Positions 17,930 to 26,597 of a DNA stretch of 64,000 nucleotides are shown here, piece after piece; the stretch's first letter is position 1, and every line of letters starts with the position of its first letter. The position numbers were made by a program, and so were the translations under genes. Under the pieces are notes generated by a model. That model was not told where the DNA came from and ran no database searches. It worked only from the letters and a program-made list of their open reading frames with translations. The DNA is taken from the NCBI GenBank assembly GCA_020073565.1, contig JAIQEY010000011.1, forward strand, positions 1-64,000, in the 5' to 3' direction. Source of the stretch: Terriglobia bacterium (lineage in GTDB: Bacteria; Acidobacteriota; Terriglobia; Terriglobales; Acidobacteriaceae).

Positions 17930-20335
17930 ATGGCAACGATGTTTGGGCGATTCGAGATTCAGAGCGAGCTCTCCCGCTCGGAAACCGCCTTGGTCTACAA
18001 GGCCTTGGACACGGAGACTAACCAGGTTGTGGCTCTCAAGACGCAGAGTCTGGAGCCGCTCGGCGAGCGCGCGCAAGCGTTTGTCGATACCTTAATCGCC
18101 GAGGGCGAGAGCACACGCGACCTCGCCAGCCAGAATATCGCCCTGCTCTACGGGGCCGGCGAGATTGACGGCCAGTTCTGCGCCGCCATGGAGTACATCC
18201 AGGGCAACAGTATCGCCACCATGTTGTCCCGCAAAGAAGGCTTCTCGATCTGGGACCTGGTCGACATCACCCGCCAGGTTTGCGCGGGCCTCGACTACGC
18301 GGCCGCGAAGGGCGTCGTCCACTCCTCACTGGAACCCGCGAAAATCATGGTGCAGTGGGACGGGTTGGTCAAGATGTTGGGATATGGCATCTCCAACATG
18401 AGCCTCATCGAGGCGGAAGCGGGACACGGATTGGGCCGCTTGTTACCCTACTGTTCACCCGAGCAAGTTCGCGGCGAAGCCATCGATGTTCGTTCAAACC
18501 TGTTTACCTGGGGCGCTATCCTCTACGAAATGGTCACTGGCCGCAAGGCATTCGATTCGACGGACCCCGCTGTCCTCGTGAACCAGATTCAAAACGAAAT
18601 GCCTCCTGCCCCCTCGTACTTGAATTCAAAAGTGCAGGCGGGTGTCAGCGCCTTAATCATGAAAGCGCTCGCGAAAGATCCCGAGGCCCGACATCAGACC
18701 GCGCGGGAACTGGTTGAGGATCTGGAAAAGTGCAAGGACAATGGCAGGAAATCCGCGGATGTGAACAAAGCTGCGCCTGCCCCCAAAGCCGCCGTTGATC
18801 CGGTGGCTCGCACCGCGGCCGCTAACAAGTTTGTCTCGGCTTCTCCGAAGCCGGCTCAATCAGAGCCCCCCGCATCGGAGGCTACGCCTGAACCCGAAAT
18901 ACAGACGTTCTCGCAGACCCACACACCGGCCAGCGAGAAAAAATCCTGGGCGGCAGCCGCAGGCATGACAGCAGCGAACCTCGGCCATGGTTACGATTCT
19001 GGAGCACGATACATCGAAGCATCTACTCACAACCCCGGCGCGCAACTGTCGGCCACCGCGTTCGAAACCGAAACCGAAGCAGCAGCGCCGCACATCGCCG
19101 TGGATCCAGTCATGGCAGGTACAGTGGAGACTTCGTCCGGTCAAAGCTTCTCGGACATTGCAGAATTGCCTCCGCTGAAGGAAGTTTCCTACGCACCGCC
19201 GCCACCTCCGGTCGAAGAAGCGCCCCAGCCGGCCGTGGTTCAGATCTACCCGAAAAAAGAGGAGAAGCCAAAGATCCAGCCGCGCGAAGTCGCGGAGAAA
19301 GCAATCAAGGAAATCAAGACTGTTCCTCCCCGGCTGATGCTCTACTCCATCGCAGCTGCGGTCGGCCTGATCCTGATCATCGTCATGGCGCTCTTTTTTC
19401 ACGTTCGTTCTGAAGACGATGGTTCGACCGCTGCTCCGCGCCCGACCAAGGGGGCGAGCCGTCAGGCACAACCAGTTTCGACTGCTCCCGTCGCTGCACC
19501 GCAGCCAGTCGCGGTCGTTCCCGCCCCGGCGCCCGACCCCGAGCCTGAAGTGACCGTGCGCCAAATCGGGAAACGCCCGGTCCGACGCGTTCCGGCTCCA
19601 GCGCCGGTTCCAGTCGTGACCCCTGGGCAAGCTCAAATCGACTCCAGCCCGCAAGGCGCCCAGATCCAGCTCGATGGCAAAACCGATCCTTCGTGGATCA
19701 CGCCCTTTAACCTGACCGGCCTCAGCGCCGGCAAGCACGTCGTCTCGGCCAGCAAAACCGGGTACTCCGCGGAAATCCGCTCCGTCGACGTCGCCTCCGG
19801 CAGCAAGTCTTTCGTTGTCATCCATCTTTCTCCGAACAACGCCCTGGTGGTGGTGAACAGCACGCCGACCGGAGCCGAAATCGTCCTTGATGGCAAGAAT
19901 ACGGGACGCGTGACCCCTGCGCAGTTCGCCGTCGAGAAGGGCCCCCACACCGTGCTTCTGCGCAAGACGGGATACCTTGAAGAGACCACTACATCGGATC
20001 TCGGTCCCGGCCAGAATTTCCAGTTTGCTCCCGCCCTGCGGGCGCTCGGCAATGTTGATGACATTCACACCGTCGGCAAATTCAAGAAATTGTTTGGCAA
20101 GGGTGGCGACAGCACCGCCGGTATGAGTTCCGTCATTATTCGGACCCAACCAAAAGGAGCACAGATCGCCATCAACCAGCGCCTACTCGACAAACAGTCC
20201 CCGGTCGAAGTCATGCTGGGGCCCGGCAATTACGTGTTGGATATCACCCTGACGGGCTATAAGCCTCTCCACAAGATCATCAATCTAGACAAAAGCGGCA
20301 AGTTTGCAGTCGACGAGATCCTCGAGCGGGAGTAA
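17930..20335 (+). CDS. Membrane pseudokinase (STK fold) with three PEGA domains
   Basis: The start at ATG 17930 has GAGG 8 nt upstream, giving 801 residues. Residues ~7-265 have the Hanks-kinase fold: VALK keeps K37, and the CSPEQVRG and DVRSNLFTWGAILYEMVTG segments are clear. Catalysis looks lost: HRD is HSS (131-133), the usual KPxN is EPAK, DFG is GYG (151-153), and the glycine loop is degenerate. A Pro/Ala-rich linker follows, then one helix (LMLYSIAAAVGLILIIVMALFF, ~470) and three PEGA repeats (~565-800) outside the membrane. A signalling scaffold or ligand-sensing pseudokinase is likely. Confidence 0.85.
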   Translation: MATMFGRFEIQSELSRSETALVYKALDTETNQVVALKTQSLEPLGERAQAFVDTLIAEGESTRDLASQNIALLYGAGEIDGQFCAAMEYIQGNSIATMLSRKEGFSIWDLVDITRQVCAGLDYAAAKGVVHSSLEPAKIMVQWDGLVKMLGYGISNMSLIEAEAGHGLGRLLPYCSPEQVRGEAIDVRSNLFTWGAILYEMVTGRKAFDSTDPAVLVNQIQNEMPPAPSYLNSKVQAGVSALIMKALAKDPEARHQTARELVEDLEKCKDNGRKSADVNKAAPAPKAAVDPVARTAAANKFVSASPKPAQSEPPASEATPEPEIQTFSQTHTPASEKKSWAAAAGMTAANLGHGYDSGARYIEASTHNPGAQLSATAFETETEAAAPHIAVDPVMAGTVETSSGQSFSDIAELPPLKEVSYAPPPPPVEEAPQPAVVQIYPKKEEKPKIQPREVAEKAIKEIKTVPPRLMLYSIAAAVGLILIIVMALFFHVRSEDDGSTAAPRPTKGASRQAQPVSTAPVAAPQPVAVVPAPAPDPEPEVTVRQIGKRPVRRVPAPAPVPVVTPGQAQIDSSPQGAQIQLDGKTDPSWITPFNLTGLSAGKHVVSASKTGYSAEIRSVDVASGSKSFVVIHLSPNNALVVVNSTPTGAEIVLDGKNTGRVTPAQFAVEKGPHTVLLRKTGYLEETTTSDLGPGQNFQFAPALRALGNVDDIHTVGKFKKLFGKGGDSTAGMSSVIIRTQPKGAQIAINQRLLDKQSPVEVMLGPGNYVLDITLTGYKPLHKIINLDKSGKFAVDEILERE

Positions 20336-20606
20336 GCGGGTTTCGCGCGTCCTACTTCTCCCCACGCTCCCCGAAACTGGCCAATGCCCCGGTGTTCGTT
20401 GAGAACTTCCTTCAGGTGTTGGCTGTCCCCTGTTTCGCAATAGCTAAGCGATTCTGGCAGAATGAGTTAACGAATTGCCGGAGCAATCGTGTGGCCCCCG
20501 AAATGCAGTCTCCTCTCGTCGGGTGTCACTCAGACCGGTGACCAGCGTCACAGCCGCTCAGCCCAAGCTTTAGCAGGATGCTTGCAGGCGAGAAGGAGTG
20601 AGGATC

Positions 20607-21071
20607 GTGTCGTCACAGCCTACAGCGGGCAAGTTAGGCACCGACCTGTGGCAGGCTCTCCACGGGATCAAGACAGTTCGTGTTTATTCCAAGGGCTCCC
20701 GGTTGTTTCAGCAGGGCACTGCGGCCAGCGGCGTGTACGTGGTCGAATCGGGTGAGGTGCGTGTCCTGTTACCAAGCAGTCAGAACCGCTCGCAACTGCT
20801 GGAAGTTGCCGGTCCCGGCACCATCCTCGGTCTCAGCGAAAGCATGACCGGAGACGACTACCGAGTCACCGCCGAAGCGGGAGACCACACCACGGTTGGC
20901 TTTATTCCGCGCGAAAGTTTTCTGGGTTTCCTGCGAGATCACTGCGATTTCTGCATGCTGATGGTCAGGCTGCTGAGTGAAGACTTACATGGTCTCTACC
21001 ACAAGTTCCGCAGCATCAGCGCGCATCCCGGCCGTCCGCGCCATCGCGAACTGGATGAACAGCTCAACTAG
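20607..21071 (+). CDS. Cyclic nucleotide-binding-domain protein without HTH
   Basis: The start GTG 20607 lies 8 nt after GGAG; an upstream in-frame GTG at 20598 overlaps that ribosome-binding site. The 154-residue protein is a single Crp-like sensor domain: GSRLFQQGTAASGVYVVESGEVRV, then GPGTILGLSESMTGDDYRVTAEA. No C-terminal helix-turn-helix follows, so it is not a complete Crp regulator and should act by protein contact. The phosphate-binding cassette is not canonical, so the ligand is uncertain. Its stop overlaps the convergent receiver-TonB gene by 4 bp. Confidence 0.75.
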   Translation: MSSQPTAGKLGTDLWQALHGIKTVRVYSKGSRLFQQGTAASGVYVVESGEVRVLLPSSQNRSQLLEVAGPGTILGLSESMTGDDYRVTAEAGDHTTVGFIPRESFLGFLRDHCDFCMLMVRLLSEDLHGLYHKFRSISAHPGRPRHRELDEQLN

Positions 21072-22810
21072 TTGGGCAGTTTGAAGTTGACTGTAATCTG
21101 CGTTTGAATCTCGACCGGCACGCCGTCAAGATAGTAAGGTTTGTATCTCCACTGCTTAACCGCATCCATGGCGGCCCGCGCCAGGACGGCATCCCCCTTT
21201 ACCACCGCCACCTTAGTGATATTTCCTTCTTTGTCGATCGTGGCCTCCAACTGCACGGCCCCCTGAAGATGCATAGCCAGGGCATTCTGGGGATATTTCG
21301 GCTGGACACGTTTGATCAGGAGTCCCTGCGACACGCCTTGAGAGATGTCGAGCTTTGCCAGTGATGGCCGGCTTTGCGTTGAAGGTACGGTCAGGCTGCT
21401 CAAACCGCCTTCGCTGGACTCTCCAACCGCAAGCGGACTTGGCAGGGCTGCGGCCGTTTCCTCCGTGCGTGCCGCACTCGGTCGCGCGGGTGTGGATCTC
21501 ACCACGATGGGCGCAACATCCGGTTTCTTCCCCGCCCCCTCCGGGTCTAGGTCAATCCGAGGGACCGGAGAACTGCTCGTCGCAACTGGGGCCGACATCG
21601 GCGCCGCAGAGGGGGGGGTGCTGTGCTGCGGGGGCGGTTGGGGTGCGCTCACGGGCGGAGACGTGACTCTCGTTTTTGGTGTGCTCAGTTTCGACCAGCC
21701 CACATAACCCAGCGTCGCGAGCGCCAGGACGATTGCTACCGTTACCAGGGTCTTCTTACTGACGCGGGAGCCGCCCGCGTTCTCGATGTCGAGCGCAGCA
21801 AACGAGGGCCCGTCCCCGACGCTCGCCGAGCCGATGTTGGAGGTGCTGTCGTCCTCGTGATACGCAGCTTCAAACTCAACCGTTTTCTTTTCTGGCGGCG
21901 CTGCCTTGGCAGGTGCCGGCGCTGCCGCCGCGCCCTGGCTCTTGGCCGCTTGGGCCTTGACTGGCTCCGGGGCGGTCCGGGGCTGGCTTTCTGCTCCCGG
22001 CCGAACTGCTACCGGGAGGTTCTCTTCACGAGAAGGTGCGGCAGCCGGACGGTTCTCAAACATTGCCGATGCCCCCAGGGCGGGCAGCGGGCTCTCGAAT
22101 TCCGGCAGAGCATTCGGGTTGGCGGGCACGCCTGCCTTAACTCTGGAGGTCTCCGCTTTCACCGGGGTACTCGCCGGAGCGGCCGCTGCCGCTACCGGTG
22201 GATTAACCTGGTCTTCACGAGCCGCCGCAGCAACCGGACCGTTCTCAACCATTGCCGCTGCTTCCATCGCCGGCGGTGGAGTCTCGGATTCCGGCAGGGC
22301 ACTCTGGTTGACAGGCGCGGCCGCTGCCTCAACTCTGCTGCTCACGGTTGTCGCCGGGATACTCGCCGGAGCGGCAACTGCATTTACCTGCGCAACAGGC
22401 GACGCGGGTGGATGAACATTTGTGACCGGGGCAGCATCCGAGTTCTTCCGCAAGAGCCCGCGCGCCACCCGCAGCGTTCCCTTGGCCTGCTCAACATTGA
22501 TTGGCTTGGTCAGAACCAGGTTGGCCCCGATCCGGTAGGCCTTGGCGACTCCTGCCTGTCCTTCGACTACCGCGATTGCGAGCGAACTTTGATTGAAAGT
22601 GGAGTTTCGCGCACTCTTGAGCAGAAGGGCGGCATTGGTTTCGTTTTCGCAGTCTACAGCGACGGCATCGTAACGCTGCGCCATCAGGCGCTTGACTGCG
22701 CCGAACGGATCTTTCACGTGCTCAATGCTGAAGTCCAGCTCACTGAACGCCTGACTAACAACGCGAGCCAATTTTTCGTCGGGACAGAAGAGTAACGCTT
22801 GGTAACCCAT
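21068..22810 (-). CDS. Receiver-like domain fused to TonB C-terminal domain (copy 1)
   Basis: The start at ATG 22810 (MGYQALLFCPDEKL) is chosen by alignment with the upstream paralogue, giving 580 residues; ATG 22837 is the alternative. Residues 1-125 look like a response-regulator receiver (VDCEN phosphoacceptor region, TKPIN lysine motif). A long Ala/Pro-rich linker leads to one helix (~350-370, TLVTVAIVLALATLGYVGW), a second linker, and a TonB C-terminal domain (VQPKYPQNALAMHLQGAVQLEATIDKEGNITK, then VKQWRYKPY). Receiver inside and TonB outside is an unusual pairing. It follows its paralogue in a tandem pair. Confidence 0.75.
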   Translation of the reverse strand: MGYQALLFCPDEKLARVVSQAFSELDFSIEHVKDPFGAVKRLMAQRYDAVAVDCENETNAALLLKSARNSTFNQSSLAIAVVEGQAGVAKAYRIGANLVLTKPINVEQAKGTLRVARGLLRKNSDAAPVTNVHPPASPVAQVNAVAAPASIPATTVSSRVEAAAAPVNQSALPESETPPPAMEAAAMVENGPVAAAAREDQVNPPVAAAAAPASTPVKAETSRVKAGVPANPNALPEFESPLPALGASAMFENRPAAAPSREENLPVAVRPGAESQPRTAPEPVKAQAAKSQGAAAAPAPAKAAPPEKKTVEFEAAYHEDDSTSNIGSASVGDGPSFAALDIENAGGSRVSKKTLVTVAIVLALATLGYVGWSKLSTPKTRVTSPPVSAPQPPPQHSTPPSAAPMSAPVATSSSPVPRIDLDPEGAGKKPDVAPIVVRSTPARPSAARTEETAAALPSPLAVGESSEGGLSSLTVPSTQSRPSLAKLDISQGVSQGLLIKRVQPKYPQNALAMHLQGAVQLEATIDKEGNITKVAVVKGDAVLARAAMDAVKQWRYKPYYLDGVPVEIQTQITVNFKLPN

Positions 22811-22895
22811 AATGAACCCATCGTAGGTAACATTCATAGGTACCAGCAAGTTACGGGCGTAATGGGATTTATTTCGAACGGTCGTGCAGGGCGAC

Positions 22896-24329
22896 TCAGG
22901 GCTGCTGAAAATCCACCAATACGACGGTTTGGAAGGGCAGAGTCTTTCCGTCCCGAACATAGGGCCGGTAGCGCCACTGTTTCACGGCGAGGATGGCTGC
23001 CGCTGCCAGCGTGGGATTGCCCTCAACCAGGCTAACGCTTTCCACATTCCCGTTCTCATCGACTGCTGTCTTGAGGGTGACCGTGCCCTTTAGTCCCTGT
23101 GCGGTTGCTTCTGCGGGCAAGGTCGGCGGGACATGATGAACCAAGCGGTTTTCCGCGCCTTTCGAAGAGAGGACGACGGTACCCTGATCGCCGGGCAATT
23201 CGGTGTCCGGGGAAGAGGCCGCTTCAGTTTTCCTTGAGTCAGCTGGCGATTCAGGCGTTGCCGTCACGCGCGTCGAAGCCGGAGCCGCATCTGGAGAGTC
23301 TGTTGCCGCACTCGCGCCCGGTTTTGCCACGTCCGTGGTGGAAGCGGTTGGATGTGTTATGGGCGTGGCGGGCGTCGGCTTGGCTGGTGTCTGCGCCGGA
23401 ATCTTAGCTGGCGCTAGGGGTGCGGGGACTGCTTTTTGCTGCGAAGCTATCCCTGCCAACGCGAGCACGCGATCAATCTGAGGCTGAACTAGCGCACGAA
23501 ATCCCGGCTGATACATCCACGCGGCATAGACTCCCCCTCCCGCCAGCACGAGGATCAGCAACGCAACCAGATGGCCGCGGCTCTTCGGCGGAGCGCCTTG
23601 GTGGGACGAAACCACAGGAGCCGGAGGAGGCGCGACGTCCCCTCTCTCCAGATCAGCCATTACTGGATCGTCAGACAGTTTTTCGGGCGGCGTCGGCTTC
23701 GACGTCTCGAACAGATCATCCGTCGTCGTCGGCTTCGCCGAAGATGCAGTCTGGGGCAATGGAGCCGCCACGGCCGCTTCCGCTGCAGTACTCATAGCAG
23801 GTGCAGGAGTCGTTTCAGCTGCAGTCGCCGGAGTGATATCGGGACGCTTCACTGGCTGCGAAGACACAGCAGCGGCCGCCGCTTGTGCTCGTTCTTGTGG
23901 TTGCACTGCTGTCTCTGTCGCAAGCGGCGCAGCTTCTGGAGCTTGCGGTGCTCGGGCCGGTTCCTCTCTCCGCAGACGGCTGATCGCAGTTCGGATTGTG
24001 CTTCTCGCCTGATCTTTCGCAACCGGCTTGGTAAGAATCAGCTCCGCTCCCAGGCGAAAGGCGGTCGGGAGGCCGGCCCGGCCATCCACGATCGCGATGG
24101 GCACAGGATTGATGCCGTTCTTCCCGCGCCGGCAAACATCGAAAATCAGCTTGGCCGCGGGCAGGTTTTCACAATCCACCAGCACGAAATCGAAGCTTCG
24201 CGAGTTTAGTTTTTGGGCAGCGGACACGCCATCCAGGGGGCGTTCGCAACTCACCGACATTTCTTCCAGAACGCCAGTGATCGCACTGACAGCTTGGTCG
24301 TCGGGCGAGAGCAGTAGTGCGTGGGGCAT
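22896..24329 (-). CDS. Receiver-like domain fused to TonB C-terminal domain (copy 2)
   Basis: This 477-residue paralogue lies 85 bp upstream of copy 1. Residues 1-125 are receiver-like (ALLLSPDDQ acidic start, FVLVDCENLP with the putative phosphoacceptor Asp, TKPVAKDQ). A Pro/Ala-rich linker leads to a membrane helix (~250-270, LVALLILVLAGGGVYAAW), another linker, and a TonB C-terminal domain (VHHVPPTLPAEATAQGLKGTVTLKT, then AVKQWRYRPYVRDGK). No ExbB/ExbD genes are nearby. The TonB-type domain may act as a generic periplasmic interaction module rather than energising receptors. Confidence 0.75.
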   Translation of the reverse strand: MPHALLLSPDDQAVSAITGVLEEMSVSCERPLDGVSAAQKLNSRSFDFVLVDCENLPAAKLIFDVCRRGKNGINPVPIAIVDGRAGLPTAFRLGAELILTKPVAKDQARSTIRTAISRLRREEPARAPQAPEAAPLATETAVQPQERAQAAAAAVSSQPVKRPDITPATAAETTPAPAMSTAAEAAVAAPLPQTASSAKPTTTDDLFETSKPTPPEKLSDDPVMADLERGDVAPPPAPVVSSHQGAPPKSRGHLVALLILVLAGGGVYAAWMYQPGFRALVQPQIDRVLALAGIASQQKAVPAPLAPAKIPAQTPAKPTPATPITHPTASTTDVAKPGASAATDSPDAAPASTRVTATPESPADSRKTEAASSPDTELPGDQGTVVLSSKGAENRLVHHVPPTLPAEATAQGLKGTVTLKTAVDENGNVESVSLVEGNPTLAAAAILAVKQWRYRPYVRDGKTLPFQTVVLVDFQQP

Positions 24330-24410
24330 ATCACTTTCATGCTAGAAACGTATGTGCTACACCGCAAGTTACCCCAGTAAGCCCGGAATGCTCTCCGTAG
24401 TGCGGTCCGA

Positions 24411-24560
24411 GTGCCCGACAGTCGGGGAGTTGCGGGACTTCCCTGTGTTCGGCCAGGCATCGTTGCCCGTACCCAAAACTCCGGTAAGCCCTTCGAATAT
24501 ACGGTGTGGTTCAGTGACACCTATGTGCGCACTCCGGCAGGATGGCGATATGCGGCAGAC
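24411..24560 (+). pseudogene. Possible fragment of a SnoaL/DUF4440-like protein
   Basis: A short reading frame contains KPFEYTVWFSDTYVRTPAGW, which resembles the last two strands of DUF4440/SnoaL-like proteins. Nothing upstream or downstream completes such a fold, and the frame then runs into unrelated sequence. I read it as a gene remnant. Chance resemblance is possible. Confidence 0.35.
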
Positions 24561-24561
24561 C

Positions 24562-24858
24562 CTAACTCGAAAACCGCGAGCTCTTGCCTACCGGCACGAT
24601 CTCCGCGGGTGGACCGTAGCCACGATGGTGAGCTTGGTTCGAGACGGAGCACAACTTCAACTCGTTCCAACTCCATCGACTGGGCACGGGTGGCCGGTCG
24701 CAGGAACAGTACAGGGTCCATTCTTCGGCGATTCCGGCAGCCAGAGGTATCAGGTACGACCCGTTGCGATACGGACTGAAACCGACCAGATATCGAGTAA
24801 GGCACATCGGACACTCGACGCAATGGCGGAAACGGGAGGGCGTTATGGCACCTCTCAA
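24562..24858 (-). CDS. Possible small Cys-rich (zinc-ribbon-like) protein
   Basis: The 98-residue frame has a CVECPMC motif near residue 13 and YCSC near 50, with protein-like composition between (LVGFSPYRNGSYLIPLAAG). That spacing could bind a metal. The only start is TTG 24858 with no Shine-Dalgarno sequence, so either the true start differs or the frame is not translated. It faces away from the Ada-AlkA gene across the inverted-repeat region at 24889-25007. No function can be assigned. Confidence 0.4.
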   Translation of the reverse strand: MRGAITPSRFRHCVECPMCLTRYLVGFSPYRNGSYLIPLAAGIAEEWTLYCSCDRPPVPSRWSWNELKLCSVSNQAHHRGYGPPAEIVPVGKSSRFSS

Positions 24859-24888
24859 TCAAGATAATTTCGCAGGCCAACCAAACGT

Positions 24889-25007
24889 TGGACGTTTGCG
24901 GACCTTGTTCCTGAGCGGTTGGACGTTTTCGGACCTCGCTCCCCCACGATCCAATGTCGCAGTCCTCAGTGTGGCCATGAGATGGAGCGTGGTCCGAAAA
25001 CGTCCAG
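24889..25007. repeat. Direct and inverted copies of a GGACGTTTTCGGACC element
   Basis: GTTGGACGTTTGCGGACC at 24889-24906 is repeated with one mismatch at 24918-24935. The same unit occurs inverted at 24991-25007. The last two copies form a 16-bp perfect inverted repeat around a 55-bp centre, extended inward by CGCTCC on both sides. The set sits just upstream of the Ada-AlkA start. It could be a short mobile-element end or a multi-site operator. Confidence 0.6.
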
Positions 25008-25030
25008 TTGGTTCTCGAGGATCGGCTATC

Positions 25031-26572
25031 ATGAGTTCGCAAAACATGAATCTCGATTGGCAAGTGTGTTCGCGAGCGAGGCTGTCGCGCGATGCGCGCT
25101 TTGACGGCAAGTTCTTTATTGGTGTGCTCGGAAGCAGGGTCTACTGCCGGCCGATTTGTCCTGCCCCTACCGCGAAAGAAAAAAATGTCCGTTACTTTCC
25201 GAGCGCCGCCGCGGCGGCGGAAGCGGGTTTTCGGCCGTGTCTGCGTTGCCGGCCGGAATGCTCGCCCGGAACGCCAGCCTGGGTGGGAACTCCTAACACA
25301 GTTCTACGGGCTCTGCGGCTGATCGGCGAGAGTGGCTTGGAGGACGGTGGGGTGGAAGTTCTAGCAGAGCGCCTGGGAGTTGGCTCACGTCATCTTCGTC
25401 GCCTCTTCCTTCAACACCTGGGGGCGACGCCGAGTGCGGTCGCTCAGACGCGCCGCTTGCACTTTGCGAAGAAGCTCATTGATGAAACGCGTCTTCCGAT
25501 GAGCGAAGTGGCGCTGGCCGCCGGCTTCGGAAGCGTGCGACGGTTCAACGCTGGTATCCGCACGGTTTATCATCGAACGCCGACTCAGATCCGCCGGCTC
25601 GCGCGGCAGACTGCGATTCAGCAGGAACATCAGTACTACTTCCGTCTTGGTTTCCGTCCTCCGTATCATTGGAAGAGTATGTTGGCGTTTCTGGGGGCTC
25701 GCGCCACGCCGGGCGTCGAAGCAGTGGAATCAGCCACGTATCGTCGCACCATTTCTTTGAACGGCAGCCACGGCTGTTTTGAGGTCTCGCTGGACGAGGA
25801 CCATGACGCACTCGCCGTGCGCGTCCAATTTTCCGATCCACGGTCCCTCTTCTTCATTATCGAGCGCATACGCGCCATGTTTGATTTGAGCGCGGATTGG
25901 GCCGCCATCGTCGGAGGTCTGGAAGGCGACCCGCTATTGGGCGAGCGGGTTCAGGCTGATCCGGGGCTGCGGGTGCCGGGCTGCTGGAATGGTTTCGAAC
26001 TTGCCACGCGAGCGATTCTCGGCCAACAGATCACCGTCAAAGGAGCGACCGCGCTGGCGGGCCGGCTGGTCAGAACTTTTGGCCAGGCGTTTTGCGGCGG
26101 CGGCAACCTCACTCATCTTTTTCCTCCACCCGAGGTTCTCGCCGACGCCAAACTCGCAAAGGTTGGTATGCCCAAGGGGCGAGCCGAGACCATTAGAGCT
26201 CTTGCCCGTGCAGTCTGCGATGGGCACATCAGCTTTGAGGGGATTGTGGATGTGGATGCTTTCCTGACGCGCTTGTGTGAAATACCCGGCATTGGGAAAT
26301 GGACCGCACAATACGTGGCGATGCGAGCGCTCGGAGAGCCCGACGCGTTTCCATCCGGAGATGTCGCGCTTCTGCGCAACTCGGGACTGGGGAGTTTTCA
26401 CGAGCTTGAGCGGCACGCTGAAGCTTGGCGGCCTTGGCGGGCATACGCGGCTCTGTACCTGTGGAGCGTCGGCGCCAGCAAACCGCTTCATTCGAAGTCG
26501 AAGAATCTATCTAAAGAGGCAGGGTTTGAGTCCCCACGGCCCTCTGTGACCCCTGTGTCCTCTGTGGCCTAG
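25031..26572 (+). CDS. alkA: Ada-like N-domain plus AlkA 3-methyladenine DNA glycosylase
   Basis: The start is ATG 25031 (GAGG 10 nt upstream), giving 513 residues. Residues ~15-80 are the Ada zinc domain with its four cysteines (VYCRPICPA and CLRCRPE). Residues ~90-190 are an AraC-type HTH (VLAERLGVGSRHLRRLFLQHLG). Residues ~200-490 are the AlkA glycosylase with the helix-hairpin-helix and catalytic Asp (EIPGIGKWTAQYVAMRALG, then FPSGD). It excises alkylated bases and probably senses methyl damage to regulate itself, as known for Ada-AlkA fusions. The last ~20 residues overlap a repeat-like sequence and may not be conserved. Confidence 0.9.
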   Translation: MSSQNMNLDWQVCSRARLSRDARFDGKFFIGVLGSRVYCRPICPAPTAKEKNVRYFPSAAAAAEAGFRPCLRCRPECSPGTPAWVGTPNTVLRALRLIGESGLEDGGVEVLAERLGVGSRHLRRLFLQHLGATPSAVAQTRRLHFAKKLIDETRLPMSEVALAAGFGSVRRFNAGIRTVYHRTPTQIRRLARQTAIQQEHQYYFRLGFRPPYHWKSMLAFLGARATPGVEAVESATYRRTISLNGSHGCFEVSLDEDHDALAVRVQFSDPRSLFFIIERIRAMFDLSADWAAIVGGLEGDPLLGERVQADPGLRVPGCWNGFELATRAILGQQITVKGATALAGRLVRTFGQAFCGGGNLTHLFPPPEVLADAKLAKVGMPKGRAETIRALARAVCDGHISFEGIVDVDAFLTRLCEIPGIGKWTAQYVAMRALGEPDAFPSGDVALLRNSGLGSFHELERHAEAWRPWRAYAALYLWSVGASKPLHSKSKNLSKEAGFESPRPSVTPVSSVA

Positions 26573-26597
26573 GTTGTCTCGGACATTGAATCACGGG

